This document shows positions 1 to 12,680 of a stretch of DNA of 64,000 nucleotides, in pieces. Within the stretch, counting starts at the first letter, position 1. Each line of letters starts with the position of its first letter. The stretch lies in the NCBI GenBank assembly GCA_027943335.1, contig BSBK01001580.1:1017501-1081500 (forward strand), read 5' to 3'. Made by a program: the position numbers and the translations under genes. Source of the DNA: Chamaecyparis obtusa (lineage: Eukaryota > Streptophyta > Pinopsida > Cupressales > Cupressaceae). The notes beneath the pieces were generated by a model. The model did no database searches. It worked only from the letters and a program-made list of their open reading frames with translations, and was not told where the DNA came from.

Positions 1-1002
1 CTCTGGCTCATAGCTGTTGCCTGAGATTTTCAACAAGCAAATAAATTTATTGATGTGCAAAATAGAATAAGTATAGAGGTTTCTGACACTGAAACATAAT
101 ATGAACAAGAATCTTACTTTAGAACACTAAAATAAAAAATATGATAAATACTTCATATGTTGGAAATATCTTCACAGTTAACTTTTGAATGTGAAGAGAA
201 CAAAGCAACAACAAAGATTCTGATGTAATTATTCAAGGCATGAACATTATAAATCCGAATTGGCTAATAAGAGATTGACAGCTTCTTATTAATGGGGGCC
301 TTTAGGCTTTCAATTCATGCCATGAAGAAAATACACGATTGAATCACACTGAAACTGATTTAAATCAGGACTTTCAAAATCAGCATCTTCTTATAGTTAC
401 ATCCATCGGTGTCTGCCTCGATTAGGCAAAACTATAATCAATAATCTAACATATGACTTGCTTAGTGAGCAAGAATATATTACCTTTTTTATCTATATCC
501 AAAGTAGCTTCTGAGGCAATGTTTAGGACAAGACTTCAGTCAATTGTGGAGCTTAATTATGGGACCTGTACAGAAGATAAACGAACTCAAATGAATGCAA
601 AAAACAAAAAAACACTCACATATAGATCAAACTATTACTTTCAGCAAAAGAGGCTTTCGAATTGGATGTTTTCTGCCTCCACTTTTAAATGCAAGTAACA
701 AGGATGATTTGACAAAACCAAACTACAACAAACAACATTTGCATTTAAGCATTACAATTGATGCACTTCCAAAGAACAAAATATTTCTAAGTTTGGTATA
801 GTGCCTTTCTCTAATGGTTAGTGAATAGCACTTGCCAATTGTTTCTTCAATTCCAAATGCGATTGAGACAGATTTCTTGTATGTACGAAATAAATCCTCA
901 CAACAAAGACAACCTTTGATTCTGGACCTGTACTACTCTGGAATATAAACACAAATTCAACCAAGTTCACTTGAGGGAGCAATTTTGTCATGACTCATAA
1001 CA
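1..1002. other. 3' flank of the trihelix gene
   Basis: No gene is supported here. The short open frames at 453-801 have no recognisable domain or biased composition. The part next to position 1003 should include the 3' untranslated region of the minus-strand trihelix gene. No clear transposon end is visible. Confidence 0.5.
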
Positions 1003-3046
1003 TTAACAGTATTTTGTTTTGGTGAAAGGGTCAAAGAAAAGAAATAAGTACCCTTCTTCTTGATAGAGTTTGTTAATTAAAGCAGCAAAGAGCTCATCTC
1101 TTCTATCAGCCTTCGCTTCTTCCCGAGCTCGTCTTTGATCTTCCCTCTCACGCCAAGCTTGTTCTTTCATGACCCGTTCTGCTTCCAATTTTTCCATTGT
1201 CTCTCGCCATTCCCGTTCCCTTAATCTCCTCTCTTGCTCTCTCACCTCCATTCCCTCCCTCCATTGCTCCTCAAACCTCTGTTGTTGCTGGAAGAAATCT
1301 TCAAGCACCTCTTGCATACTATTTGCACGGTATTTATCAGCTGTAACTCTCTGTCTTTCTTTATCTGCCCTCCTTTTCTTTCTCTTGACAATCTTCTCAT
1401 CTTCACTGTCCTCATCTTCATCCTCCTCATCTTCTGAGTAATCATCCGAAGACTTTTCAGCCAACAAACGTTTCAGTTTTCTTACCTTCTGTTTGGGTCT
1501 CACTCCAGACTCTGATTCCAATAGCAATCTATCCATATTTCTCTCACGCTCTTTAAAAATTGAATCCAGTTCTTCAAAGAAAGGACATTGCCTTCCATTG
1601 TCAGACTCTGAGGTTTCTTTTCCCTGAGTAGAAAGGAACATTGATCTTAATCATTTATCACAATAACAAGGGGAGAAAATCGGACCATAATTTGGTTTTT
1701 CCTACCAGAGAAATCAACAAGAACCATAATAGAGATCACCAAATAATTGACGAGTAACATTTCAAAATTGGATCTGCAATTTTTACAAAAAGATTTTAAA
1801 AGAGAGCACGGTTGTCCATTGTAACGTTTTGAGGTCTCTTTCCACTAAATAGATAGAGACCTAGGACCTAAAGGTCAAAGCTCTGCCATACGCTGGATGG
1901 GTTCAATCTTCTAGATAGGGGAACAAAATTATGCTGGATTGGTTTTAGATCAAGACAGGGAAATTTGATTAAGCTTAATTCACGCTAACTGCCAGATTGG
2001 TATTGGCGAGTTTCCACATATTGCAAAGAATGGCATATAACATACCAAACTAACACATAGGGATGCAGGACTGAATTCCCAGTTTTCAAAGACAATGGAA
2101 AATGACTGGATTTTTAGGGCAACACAAAAAATATTTGTAGGACTCAACTTTGGGTACCACGTAAAAGGATTAAAAGGTTAAAATATCACAAAGACGACCG
2201 CAAAAATGGCGTTTGAATGTCCATTTTTCACTCAACAGAGCAAGAGCCTTGAACTTGAAGGATTCCCAAATACCGTTACGAGACTGAATTCTCAGTTTTC
2301 AGAGAGCGTTCGGGTTTTACAGAGAAGGATAATTAGACTGTGCCTACCCCGTTTTACAAAATAAAAGAACTACAATAGTGGTCATCGAATTTCAGCTTTC
2401 CTGAAAACAGAAACACGGAGAGAATTTTTAGCGTTACAAGGCTTACTTCCTGAGGTTCGCAAAAAAAGGGATACAAGATTGGACTTCACAATTTCACGAA
2501 AACTTGTCACAAAAATTGTGTCCAAATTTCCAGCTTTCATGAGAAAAGGGCAAAAAGACTATGATCTATGATCTCCAGACTTCCGCAAAAGGGTAGATTA
2601 AGGTTCACCTTAAACAAGGCATTACAATACTGTAGTTTCCACTATTCCAAAAAAAAAATTATTTGAACATATCATATGTTTCCACACAAAAAATTTTAAA
2701 ATATATAAATGTATATGAAAGTAAGGGTTTTTTGATGCCCAAAATAATCTAGAGAACACAAGAATTGTACCTTATAGCGGTTGACAAGATTTTTCCATTT
2801 GCATTTACATTGTTCTGCACTTCTTCGGAAGTCCTTGTCCTTCATTTTCCCCGCAATGATCTCCCAGAGGGTTTTATTTCTTTTAGTCTGAGTGAAATCC
2901 TTTTCAAGCTCTGCTCTAATGGCGATGAATTCCTTGGTCTCGTGGAAACTCCATTGAGGAATCCTATCATCTTTTTTCCTCAATTGTCCTGTTTCTGACG
3001 TTGAATGCAATGCCAACGCCATTGCACTAAAGTTTTCACCTTGCAT
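1003..3046 (-). CDS. Trihelix transcription factor, GT-3-like, two exons
   Basis: Nuclear DNA-binding regulator of the plant trihelix (GT) family. Exon 1 is 3046-2771 and exon 2 is 1623-1003, giving about 298 residues. The intron (2770-1624, 1,147 bp) starts GTAC and ends CTACTCAG on the minus strand, and both junctions are phase 0. The trihelix domain covers residues ~30-92 with the three spaced tryptophans W32, W61 and W84, in the contexts PQWSFHETKEF, LWEII and CKWKNLVNRYK. Exon 2 continues with the family's conserved RQCPFFEEL segment, an acidic Asp/Glu/Ser stretch (~147-169) and a charged, Arg/Glu-rich coiled coil (~205-285), typical of GT-3 proteins. ATG 3046 is chosen because the frame upstream has no ATG before an in-frame TGA. 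The last residues (LFLFFDPFTKTKYC) look atypical, so another 3' exon is possible. No inactivating change is seen. Confidence 0.88.
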
Positions 3047-4086
3047 TTTACTCCTCTCGAGTCTCAATAAACCCACAACTTCGTCATAATATGTTGAATC
3101 CCCATTACAGTAGTTTTCACTATAATTCTCATGATAAGATCTCAAAACAATGACCCATCAGAGTTTTGCTCACTCTGGTTTTGATTTCTGTAGTTGGGAA
3201 GTGGGTAAATGTAATAATTGGCAGCGCGAATCTGGGTTGCAGTCGGCTGATTTGAAGTTGCTCAACTTTGACCCCACAAGTGTGGGAGGTCATATTAAAG
3301 TTTCCCGTATTGATGACAGTAGCTTTCACACCTCTTAAACATTTTGATCTGTATTTTCTCTCAATGATGTGAAGTTACTTCAGAAAATGGGAAAGAGAAA
3401 ACACCGAACCAGAAGACCGTGCCGTGAGGAACATGCCTTCCCCACTAGTTAGGCAGTTATGGATGGAAACTCTTTTACAATTAGATCTTTACCAAACCTG
3501 AGCCATGCCAATTAATTGTTGAGACCAGATTCTATTTCCAAAGCGTTTACATGATTTGAGAATTTCAAAAAGTGAGTGTGCCAATCAATCAAGTATTTTC
3601 GATTAAGATAGATAATTTTTAATGTCTGTGGGGCTAACATAGCTTATGAGAAAACACACTCCATGCTTAATTAATAATGTGAAAAATAACATTTTACTGT
3701 GATTAATTGTGGCTATAGTTTTTTAATCTTTTTTATTATGAATAAAATTTTACAATTGTTCAAATGGTTTGGATTAAGTGTGTGATTAAAGAAATGATCT
3801 CATAACTATTAACAGCAATCACACATTGGTGTACAATAGGTATGCTAAAGAGGTGTGGAAGGTTGATTAGGGAAAAATTTGGTCTATAATTTTCATACAT
3901 TTATGCAATATACGAGGTCAATTGTTGGCCATTTTGAAAGCGATGTTTGTGTAACAAAGGTCTTAATAAAGAAGTGATAGTTTTAAATCAACTATGCATC
4001 CACTTATAAGAATCCAAATGTGACGAAAACAAATCTTATAAATCATGAATATAATTAGGCTCCATAACCAATAGGGTCATGCATTG
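3047..4086. other. Upstream region of the trihelix gene, no gene seen
   Basis: Intergenic sequence that should hold the 5' UTR and promoter of the minus-strand trihelix gene near its left side. No further ORF with recognisable content and no clear repeat ends were found. No single TATA box can be assigned with confidence. Confidence 0.4.
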
Positions 4087-4091
4087 ATTAC

Positions 4092-4936
4092 TGTAAGGAA
4101 ACTCAAGTGCGGAAACAGCTTCCTACGCTAATCTCTATAGGAGAGTATTGTGCAAATTCTTATAAATCCTTACAATTTTAGATTCGTTAACTACTTTAAC
4201 AAAGATATTGCAACCACATACCATACATACAGAAAAATAGAGAATGACACAATGATATACCCTGGGGAAAACCTTTCGGTGAAAAACCCCAGCACTCCAA
4301 AACCTGCACAATGTATTATCTTCAACACAAAGATTACAATACACTTGCAATGCAAGTTCTTTCAGGAAATGAGAGACAAAGCCAACAAGACTTAAATTTT
4401 TGTTATATCTCTCCCATAGGAGCAGCATCATATATATAGACTCCTCTGGACCCAAAAATAGGCACAACCACCAAGACCCATGCACAAAGCCACATGTACA
4501 CAGTTGTTACATGCAATCCCAAGAATAGGCGTCCATCCCTAGAATAGACTATGACAGCTTGTCATAGAATCTGCCAAAAATAACGGTCACAAGAGAAGTG
4601 TAAGAGAATCTGTCATACCAACCTATTTTTGGCATATTCTCTTACACACACCAACCACTTCTTCTTGGGCGCCCAAATAGGCCCAAGTCATAAGATGCTC
4701 TTACACCTGTCATAGCACATTCCTTAAATAGTTCTTACACGTCATAGGAATCCGTCATGACCGTTTCAGTCATGATCTCCTTATGCACAAGATGCCGACA
4801 CATCAAGTGGAGTGACACATCAACATGCCAACTAGACATGTACACACACTTAATTACATTATTTGCAAAAAATACATTTACAAAACAAATAATAAGAATA
4901 GGAATTATCCAAGGTTGAGACACCTTATTCCTAACA
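4092..4936 (-). mobile_element. Solo LTR, probably Ty1/copia type
   Basis: An 845-bp segment that on the minus strand starts TGTTAGGAATAAGG and ends TTTCCTTACA, so it has TG...CA ends. It is flanked by the same five bases, ATTAC, at 4087-4091 and 4937-4941, a perfect target-site duplication. On the minus strand there is a TATATATA box near 4428-4437 and a downstream GGTTTTCCCC-type motif near 4260-4290, common close to the end of plant copia LTRs. No internal sequence is attached, so it probably arose by LTR-LTR recombination. The open frame at 4135-4485 lies inside it and is not a gene. Confidence 0.8.
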
Positions 4937-4966
4937 ATTACAACACAGAGAGAGGGAGGGATAGAG

Positions 4967-4971
4967 AGATA
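4967..4971. repeat. Target-site duplication, left copy (AGATA)
   Basis: Identical to the five bases at 18217-18221 directly after the 3' LTR. This fixes the element boundaries, although the 3' LTR ends in AA where the 5' LTR ends in CA. Confidence 0.75.
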
Positions 4972-6238
4972 TGTAATACCTCAAAAATGGGCTATGGGTT
5001 CATTGACCTCCTACATCGTCAAATCGATCGAAATCGACATAAAGTCCTAACCTAAGGCACATATGCACATCAGTTTATCAAAAACCCTAATTGATTTTAT
5101 CTTCATTCTGCATCAGGGAATATTTCCTAAATATTCCTAATTTATTATAATTATCCTGATTAAATATTATTTGGCAATAAATCATATTTATCCTAAAATT
5201 TGATTAATTGAATATTTTGAATATTTAATTAATTAAGTTTAATTCTGCCACTTAATTATTTAATTAGATTTAATTGTATTTATTCCTAATTTATATTATT
5301 TAATTATGACAAGAAATCAAAAATCCTACAAATAATTAATTAAATTCTTATTTAATTAATTGAATCTAGTTGTCAATATTTAATGATATAGTTTGGAATA
5401 AAAGTTTGATTTAATAATTGATTAACCCATAAATCAATTATTTTAATTCAAAATTAATTAAGTTGAGAATAAATCACTTTATTTTTAAATTAATTCATAT
5501 TAAATCATGCACAATCAGAAAAGCAGTCAATTTTAAATCAATTATCAATTTCAATTTGTTAGCTTGCTAAACTCAACATATGATTGTGAGTTGGAAAAGT
5601 GAACTAAACTCTATTTCGAGTTAAAAAGTTATTTTTGCATGATTTTATGAGTTGATCTATTCCTAATTTCTTGTTAACTCAAAAATCAACTTGAGTTTAT
5701 CAAGAGTGATTTATGGTTTTTTCTCAATGCATCCTCAAGCCCTGAATTTCTATATAATCAAGGCTCAGCTTCTTGGTTTTGTCTCCTTCGAATTTGCATA
5801 CTTGAACTCTAGCAAATTTGCATATGAAGAATCAAGCTCTTGCGAACAGGCGATTGTGAGATTTTTGTTATTGTTGTGATCATAACATTCATTCATTTTC
5901 ATGTCATAGCATATCATTGTTAGATCAATTTTCATATCATTTCAATCCATTCTAGACTAGTTTCATATCATTTTTTCATCTTATTGCACACAAAATCCAA
6001 AAAGATAGATTAATTTGCATTCATCTTTCATCCATCTTTAGCATTAAATCCTTTATTTAGGTGTTGCATTGTCAGTGATCTCGCTCTGAATCTAAGAATA
6101 CCATACTCGCACCTACTAGAACGCAGTAAATCATCTAGTTAGCTATATTGTTCTTATTTGCAGATTTCTTGATTTGTTAACCTCTAATGTTTTACTGAAG
6201 TGTTGTGTCTCCAGCTAGGTACAAAATTCACACGCACA
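4972..6238 (+). repeat. 5' LTR of the gypsy/PMD element
   Basis: Starts TGTAATACC and ends CACACGCACA. It aligns along its whole length with 16951-18216, differing by roughly one base in twenty by eye. A TATA box (CTATATAATC) lies at about 5750-5759 and is conserved in the other LTR at 17729-17738. The middle is rich in TTAATTAA-like words. An inverted relative is at 60665-61925. Confidence 0.92.
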
Positions 6239-6262
6239 TTTCTAGCGCCCACCATGGGGCCC
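6239..6262 (+). other. Primer-binding-site region
   Basis: Directly after the 5' LTR lies TAGCGCCCACCATGGGGCCC, within the longer stretch given. It resembles the TGGCGCCCACC-type primer sites that I recall for Tat-branch plant gypsy elements, with the expected TGG changed to TAG. I have not assigned the primer tRNA. Confidence 0.6.
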
Positions 6263-6347
6263 TCAAACAGGTTTCCATTCTTTTCTATCAATTTTCTATC
6301 AATTTCTCTCAAAAACTATGATTTTTATTTTCTATCCATATAATTTT

Positions 6348-6563
6348 CATACGACATTTGACAGGTTGTCATACCAGGACCCCCTGATTGTCGTATGACA
6401 ATTGGCAATCTCAAGAATCATGTTGTTTATTTGGTATCAATCATTTGGGAATTACTTTGTCATGTGTGTACTGACCCACTGTTGTTTCGTGTCTGGATTG
6501 TCGTACGGGAGGTAGCACATTGTCGTACGAGTTTTCATACTAGAATTTCAATTGTCGTACCAG
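6348..6563. repeat. CGTAYG motif cluster 1 (leader)
   Basis: Contains catacgac (6348), ttgtcgtatgacaa (6388), tcgtacgg (6501), tgtcgtacgag (6521) and attgtcgtacc (6551), spaced irregularly. Several are near-perfect palindromes. The same words recur at 7925-8095, 15450-15720 and 63178-63395. Function unknown. Confidence 0.6.
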
Positions 6564-7924
6564 ATTTTTAGGTTGTCTTTCAAATTTGATTTTTGGATTT
6601 GGACTGACAGCTAACCCTAACAATTGATACTTTCTATTTCTGATTGGTACTTGTTGTTTTGGCTCACAGAAAAGAGCAACAAAATTGAAAATCGAGTAAA
6701 ATCTACTAAGTGTGTTGCGTTGGAACTGAGGTATTCTGCTACATCTGACAACATTTCAATTTGGGACATAAAACAAACCTCTCACATGTTTAGCTTGAGT
6801 GTCTCTTGCTTTCATAAATCACATGTTCATTTTTTAGCTCTAAAAAGAACATAGATTTGCTTTCTGCATATTTGTTACACATATTAATTAGGCCCTATGA
6901 ACACTATTTTTGGCATTCTTGAGAGAGTGGGCTTCATTCGCTTGTTTTGCATGCGAAGCTCTTCTCGAAGATAGATCCCCTTGTAGGTAGGGAGGATACT
7001 GTTATTATCTCACGGTCTTACTTGGTTTAGTCCTCAACTTTGATCGGTACATTCTCTCTTGGACCCACTTAAAGAGCTTAGTAGACATTGTTGTTGACAT
7101 CACGAACCTTGGTGAGGTGGTTTCAGTCTTAGCGTGTCAATTGATCTGTTTGCTATGTTTTGGTGAAGTGAAGAGGCTAGAGGATTATGCTCTACTCCCT
7201 TTTTGGGTAGTATCACAAACTCAGATCTTTGAATTTGAACTAAGTCCCCCTGTGGTTCTTTTTGTGAGTCTCCTTGATAGAGAGGGTTAACCGTAGTGGA
7301 CATTCCCTTTATTGGGTCAACCACATGGATGAAACCTCAAGTAGTAATAGCCATGTTCACCATGTCAGCAGCAGTCACTATATAAATGTCCTTGTGGAAG
7401 AAATCTCCACAGGTGTAGTCTCTTGTTGGGTTGTCAGATCTCCTCAGCAACTTCTGATTGATTAAATTCTCGGATTGTGTCAAAACCTTGGTGTGCTTGG
7501 ATTGGATTTTGCCCTCTTGAGATTACAAAAGTTTCAAAGTCGGACCATTACTATGAACCCTAGTGCAACCAAATTTTTGTTTTCTAGGACTATGTGTGTG
7601 ATGGCAAAATATTTTGAGAACATACACAAATAGCATTTTTAGGGTTAGAACAATAAGTCACTTTCTTGTTCATGTGCAAGGTTGCTTTGTCTCTTGCTCA
7701 TTGTTTGAAGATGATTGATTGTTCCCTTGCTTGTTGTTCTACATGCCTGGTATCTATTTGGTTATTGAAAATGAACAAACTAGAGACAAACTGCTACACG
7801 AATCGTCAAACCTAGACAAAGAAATTTGCAAACAACTTGATACTGAAAACACTAAAAATTGAAAAATTGCAAAATCTGAAGCAAAATCCTTTCTGGTGTC
7901 AAAAGTTATCCTGAAATTTCAAAA

Positions 7925-8095
7925 CTTGTACGAGTTTTCCCAACTGTCGTGCCAGAACCCCAAGAAAGTCATACGCAGAAATATACATTGTCGTATGAGT
8001 ATTATCAATAAAAACCTAAGCAAAGTCAATTCTGGTGTCAATTATCATACGAGCTTTCCAAACTCGTACGAGCCTGGAGAAACTCGTATTAGAGT
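7925..8095. repeat. CGTAYG motif cluster 2 (leader, just before gag)
   Basis: Contains ttgtacgag, gtcatacg, ttgtcgtatgag, atcatacgag, ctcgtacgag (a perfect 10-bp palindrome) and ctcgtattag within about 170 bp. It ends about 430 bp before the gag ATG at 8530. Function unknown. Confidence 0.6.
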
Positions 8096-8529
8096 TTTAT
8101 CAAAGTTGCCAGAAACCTTCAAAATTTGTCAGAAATCCAATTTTTACAGCCAAATTCTAGATTCTGTCAAAATATTCACCATGTCAGTTTCAGAGTAGAA
8201 TACTGGAAGAATCCAACCAATTTTCCAAAAGTGGTCTCTTGAGTTTGATCCAGTCTTCTGATTTATTGATTTGAATCATGTTCATCCTGTGTCAAAACCT
8301 TGTCAAATCATCTTCTAATTCAGTCTTCAACAAAATGGCTAAGTATTGCGAGCTTGTGTCTATAATCTTTTGGGTGTCTACCCATACAACTAGGGCACAG
8401 TATCATTCATTTACGTCCAAATCAATCTTCAACCAATCCAATCTTGACAAGGTTGCGTCATTCGATCTTCTTGAACCAAGTCATATCTTCAGTTGTCTTC
8501 ATCTTGCTCTTTTGCTTCACCCAAGGTTA

Positions 8530-8943
8530 ATGGTGGAAACTAGAGCTTCCTCACAAAGAAAACAAAGAGAACAACCTAGAGTCTCTTCAGAAGCATCTTC
8601 TGTAATTGCTCAAACATTTCATCAACCTTATGACACCAATCTATTTGGAGAAGACGCTCTTGGCAATATTTACTTGAAAGGTGGTTACGTCACCCCTCCT
8701 ATATCAGTTCATGGAGGTAATCAATCAAATCCACATCAATCAATCCCTGGTAGTCCTCACAACAACACTATGTCTCAAGGAGGAGGAAACCAAGGTTCCC
8801 AAGGCCATCATTCTAATCATGGTGGAGATCCCAAACCAGCACCATTTGAAATTGAGTGGTATAGAAATGATGATGACTTTCACAAAATGATGAAACATTT
8901 CCTACAAGAAGAGAAAGAGGCTTACTTCTTAGAACTAGCTTGA
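8530..8943 (+). pseudogene. Gag N-terminal part of the gypsy element
   Basis: Open frame starting MVETRASSQRKQ, rich in Gln, Ser, Gly and Asn and low in predicted structure, as the Gag N terminus of plant gypsy elements often is. It ends at a TGA just where a second frame (from 8940) takes over with SQTSPNFNVEDI, so one small indel near 8940-8970 probably broke a single gag. The upstream in-frame sequence from 8278 has an earlier ATG, but the segment from 8530 looks like the real start. Confidence 0.6.
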
Positions 8944-10439
8944 CAAGGAGCCAAACTTCTCCAAACTTTAATGTTGAAGATATTGTCACTCAAGAGGAAG
9001 AAACTCCTATCACAGCCATGATGAAACAGATGCATGCTATGCAAGTCAAGTTAAACAAGATGGAAAAAGAGAAAGAACCTAAAGAATTTTCTATGGAGAC
9101 TCTATGCCCCTTTCCATTTGATAAAAACTTGTACATGTCACCATTCCCAAAAAGAGTGGAGATACCAGAATATGACAAATATGACAAAAACTCTGACCCC
9201 CGAGATCATGTGAGATAATTTTGTACTCAATCCATGGAGTCCATGCATGAACCAACCTACCTAATACATCTTTTCCCTCAATCTCTGGGAGGAGCATCCA
9301 TTCATTGGTTCTCTAAAATGCCTCCAATAATCAAAACTTTTGAGGATTTAATCAAACTATTCTACCAACAATACTCCTACAATATTCAACATCCAGTTAC
9401 CATGATCGATATCTGCAATCTGAAACAAAAGACAGGAGAACCCTTCCTGACTCTCCTCAAGCGATGGAGGAAGAAGTTTTCACTCTATGCTAGATCCATT
9501 CCAGAAACTGAAAAACTCAAAATCTTCATCAACAATCTGATTCCGGAACTCAATTATCATTTGCAAATGCAAAATCATACTTCTTTTGAGAAAATGGTAG
9601 AAAATGCCATAAAAATTGAAAATGTGCTTTCTCGTAAGGGAGACATATTGACTAACAAAGATAGAAAGTATGAATCTAGTTCTAGTTCCAACAACAAAGA
9701 CAAAGTCAAATTCTGGAATAAGAACAAGAATCTTGTGACAAATGGTGTTGTCGATCACATCAGTGCTCCATCAAAGGCACCCGCATTCAATCTCACCATG
9801 GGCACTCAAGCCATAAAGGCTTCTGAACAAAAGGCATCTGAATTTGCTAAAAAGTCTAATGACTATAAGCCATGGGTTACAAAACCAAAGAGTGAGTTCA
9901 CTCCTTTGGGTGAGTCCTTAGAATCTGCCATGAAAACGCTATTGGAAAACAAAATCATCATTTTACCTGAGATAAAACCATATGATCCTGAAGTTAAACC
10001 TAAATGGTGGAAAGAGACTGATTTCTATGACTTCCATTGAAACAAAGGTCATAAAACCAATAACTGCATGCACTTAAAACATCTCATCGAAGACAAAATT
10101 GATCAAGGAGAAATTGTAATTCACAACCATAAAACCAACAATGATCATACAACATTCATGGAACCATTTTTGAAGTGTAATCAAGGAGATTTGTCTTCTA
10201 AGCCTAACATGGGTGCTAAGGTCAATTACGCCTACTCTAGAAACAATGATGTCATTAACATGGTTGAACCATGCCTATCTGAACATTGCAATGTCATCAC
10301 TATTGTAAAAAGAGATAGAGATAATCAATCATCAAATACAGTAACTCGATCACAAGCTCAGGTACACCTACAAGGACAAAACTCAGGTTCATCAAACACC
10401 CCTAAAGTGCCTTTCAATCTTTCATCTGCTTCTAAATAG
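8940..10439 (+). pseudogene. Gag (capsid and pseudo-zinc-knuckle) of the gypsy element
   Basis: Structural protein that would package the element RNA. The frame includes a retrotransposon-gag capsid region at about 9234-9560, with FPQSLGGASIHWF and NLKQKTGEPF...LLKRWRKKF. A knuckle-like FHxNKGHKTNNC motif at about 10032-10066 is of the Tat Gag type; its first Cys has become Tyr. In-frame stops lie at 9216 (TAA), 10038 (TGA, where Arg is expected) and 10437 (TAG). There is no frameshift from 8940 onward, and the frame is the same as that of protease and RT, so gag and pol were probably one reading frame. Confidence 0.8.
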
Positions 10440-10475
10440 AGGGCTGCCTCAAAATCAACTCCTAAAGAGACTAGG

Positions 10476-11306
10476 GTGACATCTTACAGTATTGTCCAAC
10501 AACTCCAGCATACCAATGCAAAAATATCCATGTTTGAGATGCTTCGGATATCTCCTGCTCATAGAGTTATTCTGGATAAAGCTCTACTCGGTTCCAATGT
10601 TCTTGACAATCTCGATCTAGACAGATTCCAGACCATGGTTGGTCATCTAACATCGCCCCAGTATATCTCCTTTTTAGAGGAAGATGACAATTCATTGAAT
10701 CATTCACATAACCAACCCTTGCACATTGAAGTCTTGATCCAAAACCATCATGTCAAACGTGTGTTGATAGATGGAGGCACTAGTCTAAACATCTATTCCT
10801 ACAAATATGTCACACAATTGGGGTTATCAGAAGATGCTATTGATCCTAAAAAGAAGATAACCATAAAAGCATATGATGAGCAAGAAAGATCTTCCAAAGG
10901 AACAATTGTCCTACCTATCAAAACAGGACCATATATCAAAGACATCACCTGTCAAGTTCTAAATCTTCCATTGGCTTACAATGTTCTTCTAGGGAGACCT
11001 TGAATACATGAAATGCAGGCTATTCCATCAACATACCATCAATGTGTGAAGTTTCCTTATGATGGAGTAGAGGTAACAATTCCAGCTGACATATCCACAT
11101 CTTGCAATGCCTTGAAAGAAAGTGCTGACAAACTTGTTCCACATAATAGAGAATCCTTCCCCAAGCAAACAAATATTGCATCAACATCCAAGATGGAAGA
11201 CATTTCCAAAGAAGTCAAAATCAAGGACACAAGCATGGGAGAATATACTATGGAACTAGTCTTATCTCTCGCATCTCTCCCGTTGTCCCCAAAATATTAT
11301 GGATAA
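10476..11306 (+). pseudogene. Aspartic protease of the gypsy element
   Basis: Retropepsin-type protease that would cut the Gag-Pol polyprotein. The active-site segment is VLIDGGTSLN (about 10755-10784), with Asp-Gly-Gly instead of the usual Asp-Ser/Thr-Gly, a variant common in Tat elements. The later hydrophobic YNVLLGRP segment ends at a TGA (11001) where Trp is expected; the following IHEMQAIPSTYHQCVKFP is the usual sequence after it. Another in-frame stop is at 11304. Same frame as gag and RT. Confidence 0.82.
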
Positions 11307-12680
11307 CCTTCAAACAAGGTGAAACCTACAACTAAAGAATATCATGTCATATTTAATGGAAGTTTTATCATAGAAAAAGTGTCCAAACAATAATCTAATG
11401 AGGAAGAAGCTATATTAGCATGGTTATACAAAGATGAGTCTCAATCCCAAACATTTCAGAAATGTGACTCTAAAACTCCTAAAATACCTGTCAAATCTTG
11501 TGGACCAAGTCATAAAATCATGTCTAAAATGGGATACACTAGAAAAGGACCTCTAGGAACAAGAGGCAAAGGCATTATAAAACTAGTTGAACACTATGGA
11601 AGGATGACCAAAGATACTACAGGCCTGGGATATCAAAAGAATCCTTTTCATCTTAGCAAAAATTCTCCACATGTCTTAGAGCAGATTGAACCATCAACAA
11701 AAACTCAGCTAGAGGAAGAAATACCACAATTAGACAGTGATGATTCAAACACCACTGATCTTGTTCCTTATGAACATTTACCTCAAGAAATACTAGATCT
11801 TCTTAAAGATGAAGAAAAACCTAAGGAGAATATCAATGTAGTAGATACACAAGAACCCACTACTAAACAAGAAGAAGGTAAACCTACCACAATAGCTGAA
11901 CACTTGGGATACAATAGTGATTATGAAATAGACTCCCATGAATATGAATTCCACTCAAAATCTAAAGGCAATCCTGCTTGGGGGATTATTCCTGACTTTA
12001 CACATGTTCTCAGATTTCCCAGAGATCTAGATGAAGAAACAAATGACTATGAATGGGGAGTTATTCCAGAAGAAGATGAGCTTATCACTGAAAAATACAT
12101 TGATGTCATTCACCAATATTCACCTAAAACCGATGTGAGTCTAGAGTGAAATGAAGAACTTAGCAAGTTTGATCCACCTATGGCTGAAGTGGAATCCAAT
12201 AATGACATTGAGACTATTCGTGAATTGAACATTCTGAGTAGTAATATCACCTTTGAATTCGAGAGTTGGGTTAGGACCAATGATGACAACACCATATGAG
12301 TGAACACCATTTCCCAATCCTCCCCTACATTGACTATCCAACATCTAGAGCTTATAGACCAAACAACTACCAATCCAAACTAAGATATCCACACCTTCCC
12401 AACTGACTATGCCCTTTCTTGCTACCTCAATGCAGTGGAACCTATGACAACTTCCATCAGTGAACCTAGTGTTAGCATGATAGAGTCAGATATCAAATAT
12501 CTCATTCAAAAAAAAAGGAAAAAGAAAAAGAGTTTTGAGGGTGAAAACCACTTTGTGGCAGTCTCAAAACCTAAAATAGTAAAAATAAAAAACATATTCG
12601 AAGGTGAAAACCTCTCTAAGGCACCTAAGGATGAGATTTTTAATGTCCTTCTGAGTCATTTATAGGACAGATCTCCAGTA
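11307..12680 (+). pseudogene. Gag-Pol linker with G-patch-like segment
   Basis: Between protease and RT the frame stays open apart from stops at 11391, 12147, 12297, 12381 and 12663. At about 11517-11633 it reads KMGYTRKGPLGTRGKG followed about 20 residues later by TGLGY. That matches the G-patch pattern (hydrophobic-Lys-Met-Gly-aromatic, Gly-x-Leu-Gly, Gly-Ile, Gly-Leu-Gly). The rest is an acidic linker rich in Glu, Asp and Thr. G-patch segments are known downstream of the protease in betaretroviruses; whether they are common in this plant lineage I cannot say from the sequence. Confidence 0.55.

Larger units (their letters stand above)
6263..8529 (+). other. Long 5' leader of the gypsy element, non-coding
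   Basis: About 2.3 kb between the PBS and the first gag ATG, with no ORF of recognisable content. It holds two clusters of CGTACG/CGTATG-centred motifs (6348-6563 and 7925-8095), listed separately. Small open frames at 6624, 7100, 7274 and 7896 look like chance. Confidence 0.6.

Noticed and set aside
1169..1445. Ser/Leu-rich and other ORFs opposite the trihelix exon 2
   Set aside because: They are antisense shadows of the acidic and coiled-coil coding sequence.
3047..3145. Longer first exon of the trihelix gene starting at 3145
   Set aside because: The codon there is TTG, and an in-frame TGA lies just upstream; the first in-frame ATG is at 3046.
4135..4485. 116-codon ORF
   Set aside because: Lies wholly inside the solo LTR defined by the ATTAC duplication.
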